In this document: positions 8,280 to 16,528 of the stretch, in pieces
How the letters are laid out: every line of letters begins with the position of its first letter
Position numbering within the stretch: the first letter of the stretch is position 1
NCBI GenBank assembly: GCA_039184865.1
Contig: JBCDAV010000003.1
Location: forward strand, 62,001-126,000
Length of the DNA: 64,000 nt
Direction of reading: 5' to 3'
Origin: Thermohalobaculum sp039184865
GTDB taxonomy: Bacteria; Pseudomonadota; Alphaproteobacteria; Rhodobacterales; Rhodobacteraceae
Position numbers and translations under genes: made by a program
Notes under the pieces: model-generated
The model's database searches: none
What the model was told of the DNA's origin: nothing
Seen by the model: only the letters and a program-made list of their open reading frames with translations

Positions 8280-9238
8280 TGGCGGAGACGATGACATACG
8301 CCCAGGCAGCGGCGCGCGCCGTCGCCGATGCGATGCGCGAAGATCCGGCGGTCTGGTGCGTCGGCGAGGATCTCGGGCGCGGCGGTGTCTTCAAGCAGTA
8401 CACCGGACTGCCTGAGGAGTTCGGTCCTGACCGGATTTCAGACGCGCCGATCTCGGAAGCCGCGATCATGGGCGCTGCCTTCGGCGCCGCGTTGGTCGGC
8501 ACGCGTCCCATCGTCGAGATGCGCTTCGCCGACTTTGCGCTCTGCGCCACGGACGAACTGGTCAACCAGATCGCCAAGGCACGCTTCATGTTCGGTGGCC
8601 AGTCGCGCGCGCCGATGGTGATCCGAAAGCCGATGGGCATGTGGCGATCCTCGGCGGCTCAACATAGCCAGTCGCTCGAAAGCTGGTATGTTCATATCCC
8701 CGGCCTCGTCGTCTGCTGCCCTGCCACGCCGCAGGACAACTATTCGATGATGCGCGCCGCGATCGCCTGCGACGACCCGGTCGTCTATCTCGAACACAAG
8801 GACATCTGGACGCTGGAGGGGGCGGTAGACCTCGACGAGAATTTCGCCTTCGGGAAGGCCCGCCGCCGCCACGCCGGGGACGATGTGACAATCGTCAGCT
8901 GGTCCAACACCGCGAACCTGGCGGCAAAGGCTGCTCAGACACTCGCCGCCGGGGGCATCCAGGCCGACGTGCTCGACCTGCGCTCGCTCTGGCCCTGGGA
9001 CAAACAAGCCGTTCTGGACAGCGTCCGCCGCACAGGCCGCCTGCTGATCGCCCACGAATCCGTACAGGTCGGCGGCTTCGGTGCCGAGGTCGCCGCCATC
9101 GTCGCCGAACACGCACCCTGCGGGATCAGGCGGCTGGGCTCACCACGGTCGCTGATCTCCTATGCGCCGAACCTCGAGGACCAGTTGCGCGTGACAGAGG
9201 ACATGATCGTCCAGGCGGCGACGTCGCTGCGGTCGTAG
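8279..9238 (+). CDS. Thiamine-diphosphate dehydrogenase E1, beta subunit
   Basis: The 319-residue product has the E1 beta pattern: AVWCVGEDLG near residues 25-34 (glutamate that activates the thiazolium), ISEAAIMGAAFGAALVGTRPIVEM, and a C-terminal transketolase-type domain with DVLDLRSLWPWD. It pairs with the gene at 7281-8279 to form the alpha2beta2 E1. It ends at the left arm of a hairpin shared with the convergent 3-hydroxyacyl-CoA dehydrogenase gene. Confidence 0.9.
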   Translation: MAETMTYAQAAARAVADAMREDPAVWCVGEDLGRGGVFKQYTGLPEEFGPDRISDAPISEAAIMGAAFGAALVGTRPIVEMRFADFALCATDELVNQIAKARFMFGGQSRAPMVIRKPMGMWRSSAAQHSQSLESWYVHIPGLVVCCPATPQDNYSMMRAAIACDDPVVYLEHKDIWTLEGAVDLDENFAFGKARRRHAGDDVTIVSWSNTANLAAKAAQTLAAGGIQADVLDLRSLWPWDKQAVLDSVRRTGRLLIAHESVQVGGFGAEVAAIVAEHAPCGIRRLGSPRSLISYAPNLEDQLRVTEDMIVQAATSLRS

Positions 9239-9257
9239 GATGGGTGTCAACCCATCC
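9238..9257. terminator. Bidirectional hairpin between convergent genes
   Basis: A perfect 8-bp stem GGATGGGT/ACCCATCC with a 4-nt loop begins at the last base of the E1 beta stop codon and ends two bases before the stop of the convergent gene at 9259. There is no T-tract on either side, so it may act as a weak terminator or a 3'-end stabiliser for both mRNAs. Confidence 0.55.
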
Positions 9258-9258
9258 G

Positions 9259-10242
9259 TCACCTCGCTTCCGGCAACATCCCCAGGTGCTTCAGCATCGC
9301 GACGAACGCCGCCAGCCGTTCACGCTGGTAGGCGGGCACGTCCATGCCATTGTAGTCCAGAAATCCAGCGCCGGTGCGCAGACCGATCCGGCCCTCTGCC
9401 ATATTGCGCCCTATGATCTCAGGAGCCTCGAACCGGTCCTCACCTGTCGCATCGGCCATGTAGCGCGAGGCATGGTGAAGGATGTCGCCGCCGCCCCAGT
9501 CGATGAACTCCAGCACGCCGAGGATCGCGAAACGGAAGCCGAGCCCGTATTTGGTCGCCTTGTCGATGTCCTCCGCCGACGCGATGCCTTCCTCGTAGAT
9601 CCGTGCCGCTTCGTTCATCGCCAGCGCCTGAATGCGCGGCACGATGAAGCCCGGGCTCGCCTTCATCACGACCGGCACCTTGCTGATCCCTTCGAGCAGA
9701 GCCTTCAGCCGATCCGTGACCGCCGGATCCGTCTCGGCCCCCGGCGAGAGCTCGACCAGCGGCACCAGAAAGGCCGGGTTCAGCCAATGCGCATTCAGGA
9801 AGCGGGCAGGGTGCGCCACCATTCCCTGCAGCTCGTCGGCCAGAATGGTCGAGGTGGTCGAGGCGACGATCGCATCCGGTCTTGCGGTAGCGCCGATGGT
9901 CTGGAACGCGGCTCTCTTGGCGTCGAGCACCTCCGGCACACCCTCGAAGATCACATCCGCCGTCGCCAGCGCCGAAGCCGCATCCGTTGCCGCCACATAC
10001 TCGACCCGCGCGGCCACCCTGTCCACATCGCCCGCGCCGATCATCCCGCAGGCCACCAGCATCTTCAGCGTTGACCGGACCTCGTCCCCGGCAGCCGCGA
10101 GATACGCGGACGCATCGTCCCTTGCCTTCAGGTCGACCAGCAGAACCCGATGACCGGCCAGCGCGAAAACCACCGCCAGGCCACGTCCCATGCGGCCCGC
10201 TCCAGCAGCGGCAATTGTTTCAAGGCTCACGCCGATGCCCAT
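9259..10242 (-). CDS. 3-hydroxyacyl-CoA dehydrogenase family protein (NAD-dependent)
   Basis: The 327-residue product has an N-terminal Rossmann fold with GAGRMG (14-19), the EGVPEVLDAKRAAF stretch, the S-T-T-S loop (ASTTSTI), the catalytic-type histidine in LNAHWLNP and the C-terminal 3-hydroxyacyl-CoA dehydrogenase domain (SPGFIVPRIQALAMNEA, ending in RTGAGFLDY). It is a single-domain-pair enzyme of FadB2/carnitine-dehydrogenase size and oxidises a 3-hydroxyacyl substrate with NAD. It is the last gene of a five-gene minus-strand run beginning at 13635, separated from the previous one by two strong palindromes. L-carnitine dehydrogenase is one alternative, but the cleavage enzyme of that pathway is not seen here. 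Confidence 0.85.
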   Translation of the reverse strand: MGIGVSLETIAAAGAGRMGRGLAVVFALAGHRVLLVDLKARDDASAYLAAAGDEVRSTLKMLVACGMIGAGDVDRVAARVEYVAATDAASALATADVIFEGVPEVLDAKRAAFQTIGATARPDAIVASTTSTILADELQGMVAHPARFLNAHWLNPAFLVPLVELSPGAETDPAVTDRLKALLEGISKVPVVMKASPGFIVPRIQALAMNEAARIYEEGIASAEDIDKATKYGLGFRFAILGVLEFIDWGGGDILHHASRYMADATGEDRFEAPEIIGRNMAEGRIGLRTGAGFLDYNGMDVPAYQRERLAAFVAMLKHLGMLPEAR

Positions 10243-10251
10243 TTGCTGGCC

Positions 10252-10315
10252 GTCCCGGGCGGAGACCCGGGACCGCGGGGACAGTCTGGTAGAGGTCCCG
10301 GGTCAAGCCCGGGAC
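10252..10315. repeat. Pair of GTCCCGGG palindromic repeats
   Basis: Two inverted repeats with identical arms, GTCCCGGG/CCCGGGAC, lie at 10252-10273 (6-nt spacer) and 10295-10315 (5-nt spacer) in the 87-bp gap between the opine-dehydrogenase-like gene and the 3-hydroxyacyl-CoA dehydrogenase gene. Palindromes of this CCCGGG type recur in intergenic DNA of alphaproteobacteria. In the RNA they would form stable hairpins that could attenuate or protect the transcript inside the operon. Confidence 0.7.
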
Positions 10316-10329
10316 AGCCCGGAGCACGC

Positions 10330-11406
10330 TCACGGTCCCGCCTCCAGCATCGCCGCCATCTCCGCGCGATCCAGCCCGGCCAGTCCGAGGCCCTCCAGCG
10401 TTCGTCCGGTCTCGCGGAAATCCTCGCCACAGATCGCCGATCCCAGCGCAAGCAAGCCGCGCGCCACCGGGCAAGGCACCCCGGCCCACTCCGCCACGGA
10501 CACGAGGAAGGCAAGACCCAGCGCCACGTCCTCTCGCATGTAGCGGTGCTCGGTCAGGATAAGTTGTTCGCGCCAGTCTCCGGAGTCCGTCAGCTTGTCG
10601 TGCGCGAGGTTGCCGTACATCCAGTTGCTGGTCGTGTAGTGGTCGATCAGCGGGAAGTGCGGCGCGCCGTAGCCCAGAGCCTCGCGCGTGGCGATGCGCT
10701 CCGCATCCAATGCGTCGGTGACGCGGCGGATCGCGGGCTGGGTGCCCTCGTTGTGGATGTCCCAGCGCTCAAAATGCTCGATCGGCCCGGCGTTCATCAG
10801 GATCAGTGGCGGATGGATGATCGGTCCCGCATTCATCAAGGCGCCGGAGAGCCCGTCGCCGGCGTCCTCGACCGATGGGAACGCCTCGCGGATCGCGGTC
10901 AGCGCATGATCCTTGTTCCTTAGAGGCAGCACGCCCGTTGGCAAGCGCGACGCCCGTGTCGTATTTGCGATCGTGCCGGATCCGTGCTTCCGGGTCAGCC
11001 ACGGCAACGTGCCCGCCTCGGCAAAGCTCGCATCCGCCGTGTTCCCGGCATCGCGCATCGCCTTGGCCATCAGGTAGGAGCCGAACGTCCCGGGCGGTAG
11101 GAACACAACCTGACCGTCTCGCATCAGCGGCGCCATGTGCTTGGCGATGTCGGCCTGTGCCGTCGCCGGCGTCGGGCAAACGATCAACGCGGCACCATCA
11201 AGCGCCTCGGCCAGATCCGAGGTGATCCGAGCGATCACGAACGGGCGGCTGCCGAGATGATCCTTCACGACCAGAGGCCCGGCCGCCCGCATCGCATCCA
11301 CGGTCTCCCGCGAACGCCGCCAAAGCCGAACGCGGTGCCCCTGCTCCGTCAGGTCCGCCGCCGCTGCGAGCGAACCGTTTCCGCCACCGAGAACTGCGAT
11401 CTCCAT
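10330..11406 (-). CDS. NAD/NADP octopine/nopaline (opine) dehydrogenase family protein
   Basis: The 358-residue product begins with a Rossmann motif LGGGNGS (6-12) and carries the family signature region MNAGPIIHPPLILMN, in which the histidine matches the catalytic histidine of opine dehydrogenases. The C-terminal helical domain (FPLIDHYTTSNWMYGNLAHDKL) fits the octopine_DH domain. Family members reductively condense a 2-oxoacid with an amino acid, or run the reverse oxidation. Beside an acyl-CoA ligase, iorAB and a racemase-like gene, the reverse reaction on an N-substituted amino acid would release a 2-oxoacid; this is inference. It lies 12 bp behind the Ntn-hydrolase gene. Confidence 0.8.
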   Translation of the reverse strand: MEIAVLGGGNGSLAAAADLTEQGHRVRLWRRSRETVDAMRAAGPLVVKDHLGSRPFVIARITSDLAEALDGAALIVCPTPATAQADIAKHMAPLMRDGQVVFLPPGTFGSYLMAKAMRDAGNTADASFAEAGTLPWLTRKHGSGTIANTTRASRLPTGVLPLRNKDHALTAIREAFPSVEDAGDGLSGALMNAGPIIHPPLILMNAGPIEHFERWDIHNEGTQPAIRRVTDALDAERIATREALGYGAPHFPLIDHYTTSNWMYGNLAHDKLTDSGDWREQLILTEHRYMREDVALGLAFLVSVAEWAGVPCPVARGLLALGSAICGEDFRETGRTLEGLGLAGLDRAEMAAMLEAGP

Positions 11407-11418
11407 GCGCGCTCCCCG

Positions 11419-12402
11419 TCAGACCTCAGCCTCGGCGACCTCGGTCACCCGCCGATCGCCATCGTACCCGGCAACCGACAAAGCGCCATCGGCGGACACT
11501 TTCATTGCCAGTCGCGTCAGCGGGTTGAACACCGGCGGATCAAGCGCGTCCAGGGCGGGGACAGACCCGGCCCTCAGCAATGCCGCCCGCCGACCCTCGC
11601 TATCGTATCCGCGCGCGCGCCATCGGCCGTTTGTGAGAGCTTCGAAATGGTTCGCCGCTGCGGGCTCGTCGGTCAGAGCGACGCCCTTCTCGGTGCGTTC
11701 GATCGTGCAGGCTTCGCCCGGCCGGGTTCCTGCGAGCGTATAGATGACCGGGGCGGCAACCGGCGTTTCCGAAAGCATCGTGCGGGCCGCATCGAAATCA
11801 GGCGCCGTCTCGAATACCTGACGCAGCAGATGGGGCGGAGGCAGCCCGGTCGCACGGAAGACCTGCCGCTTCGAGGCAATCCAGTCCCCGGCACGCCCCC
11901 AGCCCGAGCGCCGCTCTGGCGCCTGGTTCAGCGCAATCGCGAAACGTCCGGGAGCCGATCCATGCAAGCAACCTACGACCCCCGGCCACGTCGCGGTGAT
12001 CCAGTCGCCCGCCGTACCGCGCAGCTTGACGATCTCGACCAAGCCGCCGAGCCCTTCGAACGGCCAGTCCAATGTGCGGAACAGCACCGGAGCACCATCA
12101 GCGTCGAAGGCGCGCGCCGTGCAGCCGAACTCGTAAGATAGATTGAACGCGACCGGTCCCGGCCGTCCAAGCGCATCACGGATCGACAGAATCTCAGTGC
12201 GATAGGGATCGCCCATGGCGATCAGGCGCCGGTCGGCGATCCGGTCCGCCTGCGGCAGAAACACCGGCAGTACCCGACCGGCAAACCCCATTCCGCCGAT
12301 CACCGTTCTCATCACCCGCTCTGCCCGATCGAGACCCTCGAGGGCATGCTGCAGCAGGCCCCCATCTCGCTGATCATAAACGGCTATCGTGGGAAGGCTC
12401 AT
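11419..12402 (-). CDS. Cysteine Ntn-hydrolase of the C45/acid-ceramidase-like group
   Basis: The 327-residue product shows NLSYEFGCTARAFDADGAPV with C94 in the position of the autoprocessing nucleophile, followed by RTLDWPFE (109-116), the pattern of linear amide C-N hydrolases (acyltransferase C45, N-acylethanolamine amidase, acid ceramidase). These enzymes cut at the residue before the cysteine and hydrolyse N-acyl amides. No signal peptide is visible, so it should act in the cytoplasm. In this operon it may deacylate an N-acyl substrate before the opine-dehydrogenase and CoA steps. It lies between the opine-dehydrogenase-like gene (12 bp) and the racemase-like gene (16 bp). Confidence 0.72.
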   Translation of the reverse strand: MSLPTIAVYDQRDGGLLQHALEGLDRAERVMRTVIGGMGFAGRVLPVFLPQADRIADRRLIAMGDPYRTEILSIRDALGRPGPVAFNLSYEFGCTARAFDADGAPVLFRTLDWPFEGLGGLVEIVKLRGTAGDWITATWPGVVGCLHGSAPGRFAIALNQAPERRSGWGRAGDWIASKRQVFRATGLPPPHLLRQVFETAPDFDAARTMLSETPVAAPVIYTLAGTRPGEACTIERTEKGVALTDEPAAANHFEALTNGRWRARGYDSEGRRAALLRAGSVPALDALDPPVFNPLTRLAMKVSADGALSVAGYDGDRRVTEVAEAEV

Positions 12403-12418
12403 GTGATCCGTGCCTCAC

Positions 12419-13192
12419 CTACAGGCCCTTCGGATGGGACAGGAACTCCTCGATCACTTCGTCCGGCGCCTTCACATAGTCGGAGACACGGCTGACCGAC
12501 AGCCCCGTGAGGCGGCGCAACTTCACGGCCATCTCCGCCATTTTGACGACAATCGGAATGCCATTGATCACTGGCGCACGCCCGACCCGATGATCGGATA
12601 TCCCGCTGAACGCCAGCATGGGGATACCGCCTGCCGGGATCAGGATATCGATGCCACTCTCGACCAGCGGCAGGCCCTGGGCCTCGAAGATCCTTTTGGC
12701 GTCTTCCAGCTTTGTCGGATCGCCGATCGCTGCCATCAACTGTCCCGGCTCGAACTCCATCCCGTGCACACCGGTCACCCGATGCTCCAGCCCGTACTTC
12801 CGGATCTGGTGCAGATGCCCAGCGACAAAGCGTTTGTTGAGCGTAATCAGCCCAATCCGCTGACCCAGTTGACAGGCGTAGAGCATCGAGGCCTCGCCCA
12901 GCGCGACGACCGGGATCTCGACCATCGACCGGACCTCGTAAAGCCCGCTGTCCTGAAAGTGTCCGACGATGAACGCATCATAGCCTGCACGTTCAGCTTC
13001 GACCGCCTGGACCATCATCTCCCGCGCACAGCGCCACTCCACAACCGGATGCGCGTAACTGTCGTAAGGTGTGATCCCCTTGATATCGATCGAGGTTTCC
13101 GGCTCGCGAATTGCGTCAAGATGAACTCGCAACGCATCCCAATAAGCCGCTCCGTGCTCGTAATCGACATAGGATTGGTACCAGAGCTTCAT
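12419..13192 (-). CDS. Asp/Glu/hydantoin racemase-like protein lacking both catalytic cysteines
   Basis: The 257-residue product has the racemase-family fold pattern (KLWYQSYVDYEHG; PVVALGEASMLYACQLGQRI; IGLITLNKRFV). Where the family has a first catalytic cysteine (CxxDPGL type), this protein has H78 in GHFQDSGL. Where the second cysteine is expected (GCAGM type), it has PAGGIPM (186-192). It is therefore unlikely to be a two-cysteine racemase and may catalyse another reaction or bind a ligand. The start at 13192 was chosen because its ATG overlaps the thioesterase stop as ATGA; frame upstream of it is antisense-like read-through of the thioesterase gene. Confidence 0.75.
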   Translation of the reverse strand: MKLWYQSYVDYEHGAAYWDALRVHLDAIREPETSIDIKGITPYDSYAHPVVEWRCAREMMVQAVEAERAGYDAFIVGHFQDSGLYEVRSMVEIPVVALGEASMLYACQLGQRIGLITLNKRFVAGHLHQIRKYGLEHRVTGVHGMEFEPGQLMAAIGDPTKLEDAKRIFEAQGLPLVESGIDILIPAGGIPMLAFSGISDHRVGRAPVINGIPIVVKMAEMAVKLRRLTGLSVSRVSDYVKAPDEVIEEFLSHPKGL

Positions 13193-13635
13193 GCCTCCTC
13201 GGGCAGTGAAATCAGCCCGCCCTCCTCGGTCAGCGCCGCGCGGATGTTCTCCGGGATCCCTATCGCCTTGAGGTTTCCGTCTTCCTGAATCTGAGCGTGA
13301 ATACGGATCGCACGGCCCTCTGTGATCACGGCACCATCCGCGGAATGCACGGCCTTGCAGTCCCAGTGCAGCGTCGAGCCGCCGATCTTCACGAGCTTGA
13401 TCGTCGTGCGGACGCGGTCGCCATAGGCCGCCGGTCCGATGAAACGGAAGTGCACATCGCCCATCACGAATGCCGTGCGGTGCTGCGTGATCAGTTCCTT
13501 GGTGCCGAAACCAAGGCCGCGGAGAAGTTCGTGCTCGGTCTCGTTGAACCAGGTGAACATCATCGGATAGTAGACCAGCCCGAACGGGTCGGATTCCCCC
13601 CAAGCCACTGTCAATTCACGGGAATACATGATCAT
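13189..13635 (-). CDS. Hotdog-fold acyl-CoA thioesterase (4HBT/YbgC type)
   Basis: The 148-residue product carries the 4HBT signature SDPFGLVYYPMMFTWF (15-30) with the catalytic-type D16, typical of 4-hydroxybenzoyl-CoA and YbgC-like thioesterases. It hydrolyses an acyl-CoA to the free acid and CoA. GGGAGG precedes the ATG at 13635; a second ATG two codons later is possible. It is the first gene of the minus-strand operon and diverges, across 128 bp, from the acyl-CoA ligase operon. Having a ligase and a thioesterase in the two arms suggests one CoA-ester intermediate is formed and another released. Confidence 0.85.
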   Translation of the reverse strand: MIMYSRELTVAWGESDPFGLVYYPMMFTWFNETEHELLRGLGFGTKELITQHRTAFVMGDVHFRFIGPAAYGDRVRTTIKLVKIGGSTLHWDCKAVHSADGAVITEGRAIRIHAQIQEDGNLKAIGIPENIRAALTEEGGLISLPEEA

Positions 13636-13763
13636 CGTTGGCCCTCCCCTGGCCGCTTGAAGACCACCATCCGGGTTTTTCCGCCCGAGTCCAGTCCATG
13701 ATTGACACCCTGGTGAGGCGGCCTGAGACTGCGCCTGACAGGGGGTGTATAGGAGCTTTCCGC

Positions 13764-15368
13764 ATGGGCGCCGCGGCGCATCAGACGGTCTATGAGCGGT
13801 TTCGATGGGCAGCGGCGCGCTGGCCGGACCGTCCTTTCCTCAACGTGTTGCCTGAAACCGCCACGGCTTATGCAATTGCCTCGGGCGAGGTCACTTACGC
13901 AGACGCATCGACAGAGATCGACGCCCTGGCTGGTCGCTATGGCGCGATGGGGTACGGCGCGGGTCATCGCGTCGGATTGCTGCTCCAGAACCGACCCGGT
14001 TTCATCCTGCATTTTCTCGCACTGAACGCCTGCGGCGCGTCGATCGTTCCGATCAACCCGGATCTGAGGTCGGCAGAGCTGAGCTATCTGATCGAACACT
14101 CCGAGATGGTCCTGGCCGTCGCCACCCCCGAACGTCATGATGATTTGAAAGCCGCGGCACCGGAACTTAGCGTGATTGGTTCCAATGAGACGCTCATCCG
14201 CTGTAACGCGGTGTCAACCGCAAGCTCCATCGGCACGGAGACCGAATGCGCATTGCTCTACACCTCAGGCACGACGGGCAAGCCCAAAGGCTGCATCCTG
14301 TCAAACTTCTACTTTCTGAACACAGGCGATTGGTATGCGAGCGTTGGCGGCGCGCTTGCGATCCATGAGGATCCACCCGAGCGCATGCTCACGCCTCTGC
14401 CGCTCTTTCACGTCAACGCGCTGGTGTTCTCGATGATGGGGATGATGACCGTCGGCGGCTGCCTTTCCGTGCTCGATCGCTTTCACCCGAGAACGTGGTG
14501 GGACAGTGTTCGGGCCTGCGATGCCACGATCATCCACTATCTCGGCATCATGCCGCCGCTGCTGATGAAGCAACCCAACAGTCCCGGCGACCGGGACCAC
14601 TCCGTGCGTCTGGGCTTCGGTGCCGGGATCGACCCGGCCTTACACGTCGCGGCTGAAAAGCGCTTCGGATTCCCGTTCGTCGAGGGCTGGGCAATGACCG
14701 AGACCGGCGCTGGCGGCGTCATCATGACAACAGAGGAACCGCGCCATCCGGGCACCGCCAACTTTGGTCGCCCGCGCAACGGTGTCGAGGCGAAAATCAT
14801 CCTCGAAAACGGCACCGAGGCCGGAACCGATGAGCCGGGAGAGCTTCTGGTGCGCCGAACCGGCGTTGACCCGCGCAAGGGCTTCTTCTCGGGCTACCTC
14901 AAGAACTCGGAGGCGACCGACGAAGCCTGGAAGAACGAATGGCTGCACACTGGCGACATCGTTCTGCGCGACGCCAACGGCAACTTCCGCTTCGTCGACC
15001 GCAAGAAGAATATCGTGCGCCGCTCTGGTGAGAACATCTCCGCCGCCGAGGTCGAGAGCATTCTGCTGCAACGCGGTGACATAAAGAACCTCGCGGTGGC
15101 GCCGGCTCCCGATGACGTGCGGGGCGAGGAGGTCATGGCTCTGGTCATCTCCGACGGTGCGAGAGACGCGGCCCACGCCGAGGAGATCACCCATTGGGCG
15201 CTCGACCAGATGGCGTACTATAAGGCGCCGGGCTGGATAGCTTTCTTAGAAAGCCTGCCGGTGACCGCCACCGAGAAGATACAGCGGGGCGAGATCAAGA
15301 CGATCGTCGCCGACCTGCTGGCACGCGATGCCGCGCACGACACCCGCGCGCTGAAACGGCGGACATGA
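13764..15368 (+). CDS. Acyl-CoA synthetase (AMP-forming, CaiC-like)
   Basis: The 534-residue product is an ANL-superfamily acid-CoA ligase: P-loop YTSGTTGKPKG (166-176), the A5-type motif GWAMTETGAGG, the A8 hinge LHTGDIVLRDANGNFRFVDR and the C-terminal A10 region TATEKIQRGEIK with the adenylation lysine. The start at 13764 is supported by AGGAG at 13751-13755; upstream in-frame codons have no ribosome site. It activates a carboxylic acid through an acyl-adenylate; the substrate is unknown, though the sequence reads closest to crotonobetaine/carnitine-CoA and medium-chain ligases. It heads a four-gene plus-strand operon in which every junction is an ATGA overlap. Confidence 0.9.
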   Translation: MGAAAHQTVYERFRWAAARWPDRPFLNVLPETATAYAIASGEVTYADASTEIDALAGRYGAMGYGAGHRVGLLLQNRPGFILHFLALNACGASIVPINPDLRSAELSYLIEHSEMVLAVATPERHDDLKAAAPELSVIGSNETLIRCNAVSTASSIGTETECALLYTSGTTGKPKGCILSNFYFLNTGDWYASVGGALAIHEDPPERMLTPLPLFHVNALVFSMMGMMTVGGCLSVLDRFHPRTWWDSVRACDATIIHYLGIMPPLLMKQPNSPGDRDHSVRLGFGAGIDPALHVAAEKRFGFPFVEGWAMTETGAGGVIMTTEEPRHPGTANFGRPRNGVEAKIILENGTEAGTDEPGELLVRRTGVDPRKGFFSGYLKNSEATDEAWKNEWLHTGDIVLRDANGNFRFVDRKKNIVRRSGENISAAEVESILLQRGDIKNLAVAPAPDDVRGEEVMALVISDGARDAAHAEEITHWALDQMAYYKAPGWIAFLESLPVTATEKIQRGEIKTIVADLLARDAAHDTRALKRRT

Positions 15369-16528
15369 AACGCCAATCCTATCAGGGAGTTGCCGTCGCC
15401 TGCCCGGTTAGCGTGCCCTATACCCGCTATTCGATCGAGTCTGCGCACTGGTGGATTGCGCGGGCCCTGAAGGATCTCTGCGACCGGGCCGGATTTCATC
15501 ATCACGACCTTGACGGGCTTTCGGTGTCATCTTTCACGCTGCACCCGGACACCGGCGTCGGGCTCACGCAGCACCTCGGACTGACGCCGCGGTGGCTCGA
15601 TCACATCCCGATGGGCGGCGCCTCGGGCGTGGTCGCGCTACGGCGAGCAGCGCGAGCGGTGCAGTCGGGCGATGCAGAGATCGTGGCCTGTGTTGCGGGC
15701 GACACCAACCATGTCGACAGCTTCCGCAAGCTGCTGGGATCGTTCTCGAGGTTTGCGCAGGATGCCAGCTATCCCTACGGGTTCGGCGGGCCGAACGCCG
15801 CGTTCGCGCTGCTGACGGACCATTACATGCGGACCCACGGCGCGACGCGCGCGCAGTTCGGATCGCTCTGCGTTGACCAACGCACCAATGCGCTGAATTA
15901 CCCGCACGCGATCATGAAGAAGCCGCTGACCCTCGATCAGTACATCGACGCGCGCGCGATCTCCGACCCTCTTCATCTCTTCGATTGCGTCATGCCCGTG
16001 GCGGGCGCGGAGGCCTTTCTCGTCACCCGCGAGGATATCGCCCGCGACCTCGGCCTGACCTTCGCTCGGCCGCTTGCAACAATCGAACGCCACAACGCCT
16101 TCCCCGACGATCCGATCCAGATGCGCGGTGGCTGGGCGATGGACGTGGACGAGCTCTGGCAGATGGCCGGCCTGACACCAGAGGACATGGACGTGGTCGA
16201 AACCTATGACGACTACCCCGTGATCGTCGCGATGCAGATGGAAGACCTCGGTTTCTGTGGAAAGGGCGACGGTGCCAACTTCCTGGAGAGCCACGACACC
16301 ACGGTCGGAGGCAGCTTTCCGCACAACACGTCCGGCGGGCAGCTCTCGGCCGGGCAGGCCGGCGCCGGTGGCGGCTATCTCGGGCTCGTCGAGGCACTGC
16401 GACAGGTCACAGGGCAGGCTCTCGGCGCACAGGTACCAGACGCAAAACGCGCCCTCGTGACGGGCTTCGGCATGATCAACTTCGACCGTGGCCTCTGTTC
16501 CGGCGCGTTGGTGCTGGAGGGCGCATGA
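15365..16528 (+). CDS. Thiolase-superfamily protein (SCPx/Ltp2-like) without the canonical Cys and His
   Basis: The 387-residue product has the two-lobed thiolase layout of the SCPx/lipid-transfer group. At the nucleophile loop it reads MGGASG (83-88), with glycine where true thiolases have the acyl-accepting cysteine (ACASG). In the C-terminal loop it reads NTSGGQLSAGQAGAGGG (about 320-336), with glutamine where thiolases have the GHP histidine. Partnered with an OB-fold/zinc-ribbon protein encoded directly downstream (ATGA overlap), this resembles the Ltp2-DUF35 steroid side-chain retro-aldolases rather than a thiolase; that is inference. Its product would be a shortened carbonyl compound and an acyl-CoA. 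Confidence 0.8.
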   Translation: MKRQSYQGVAVACPVSVPYTRYSIESAHWWIARALKDLCDRAGFHHHDLDGLSVSSFTLHPDTGVGLTQHLGLTPRWLDHIPMGGASGVVALRRAARAVQSGDAEIVACVAGDTNHVDSFRKLLGSFSRFAQDASYPYGFGGPNAAFALLTDHYMRTHGATRAQFGSLCVDQRTNALNYPHAIMKKPLTLDQYIDARAISDPLHLFDCVMPVAGAEAFLVTREDIARDLGLTFARPLATIERHNAFPDDPIQMRGGWAMDVDELWQMAGLTPEDMDVVETYDDYPVIVAMQMEDLGFCGKGDGANFLESHDTTVGGSFPHNTSGGQLSAGQAGAGGGYLGLVEALRQVTGQALGAQVPDAKRALVTGFGMINFDRGLCSGALVLEGA

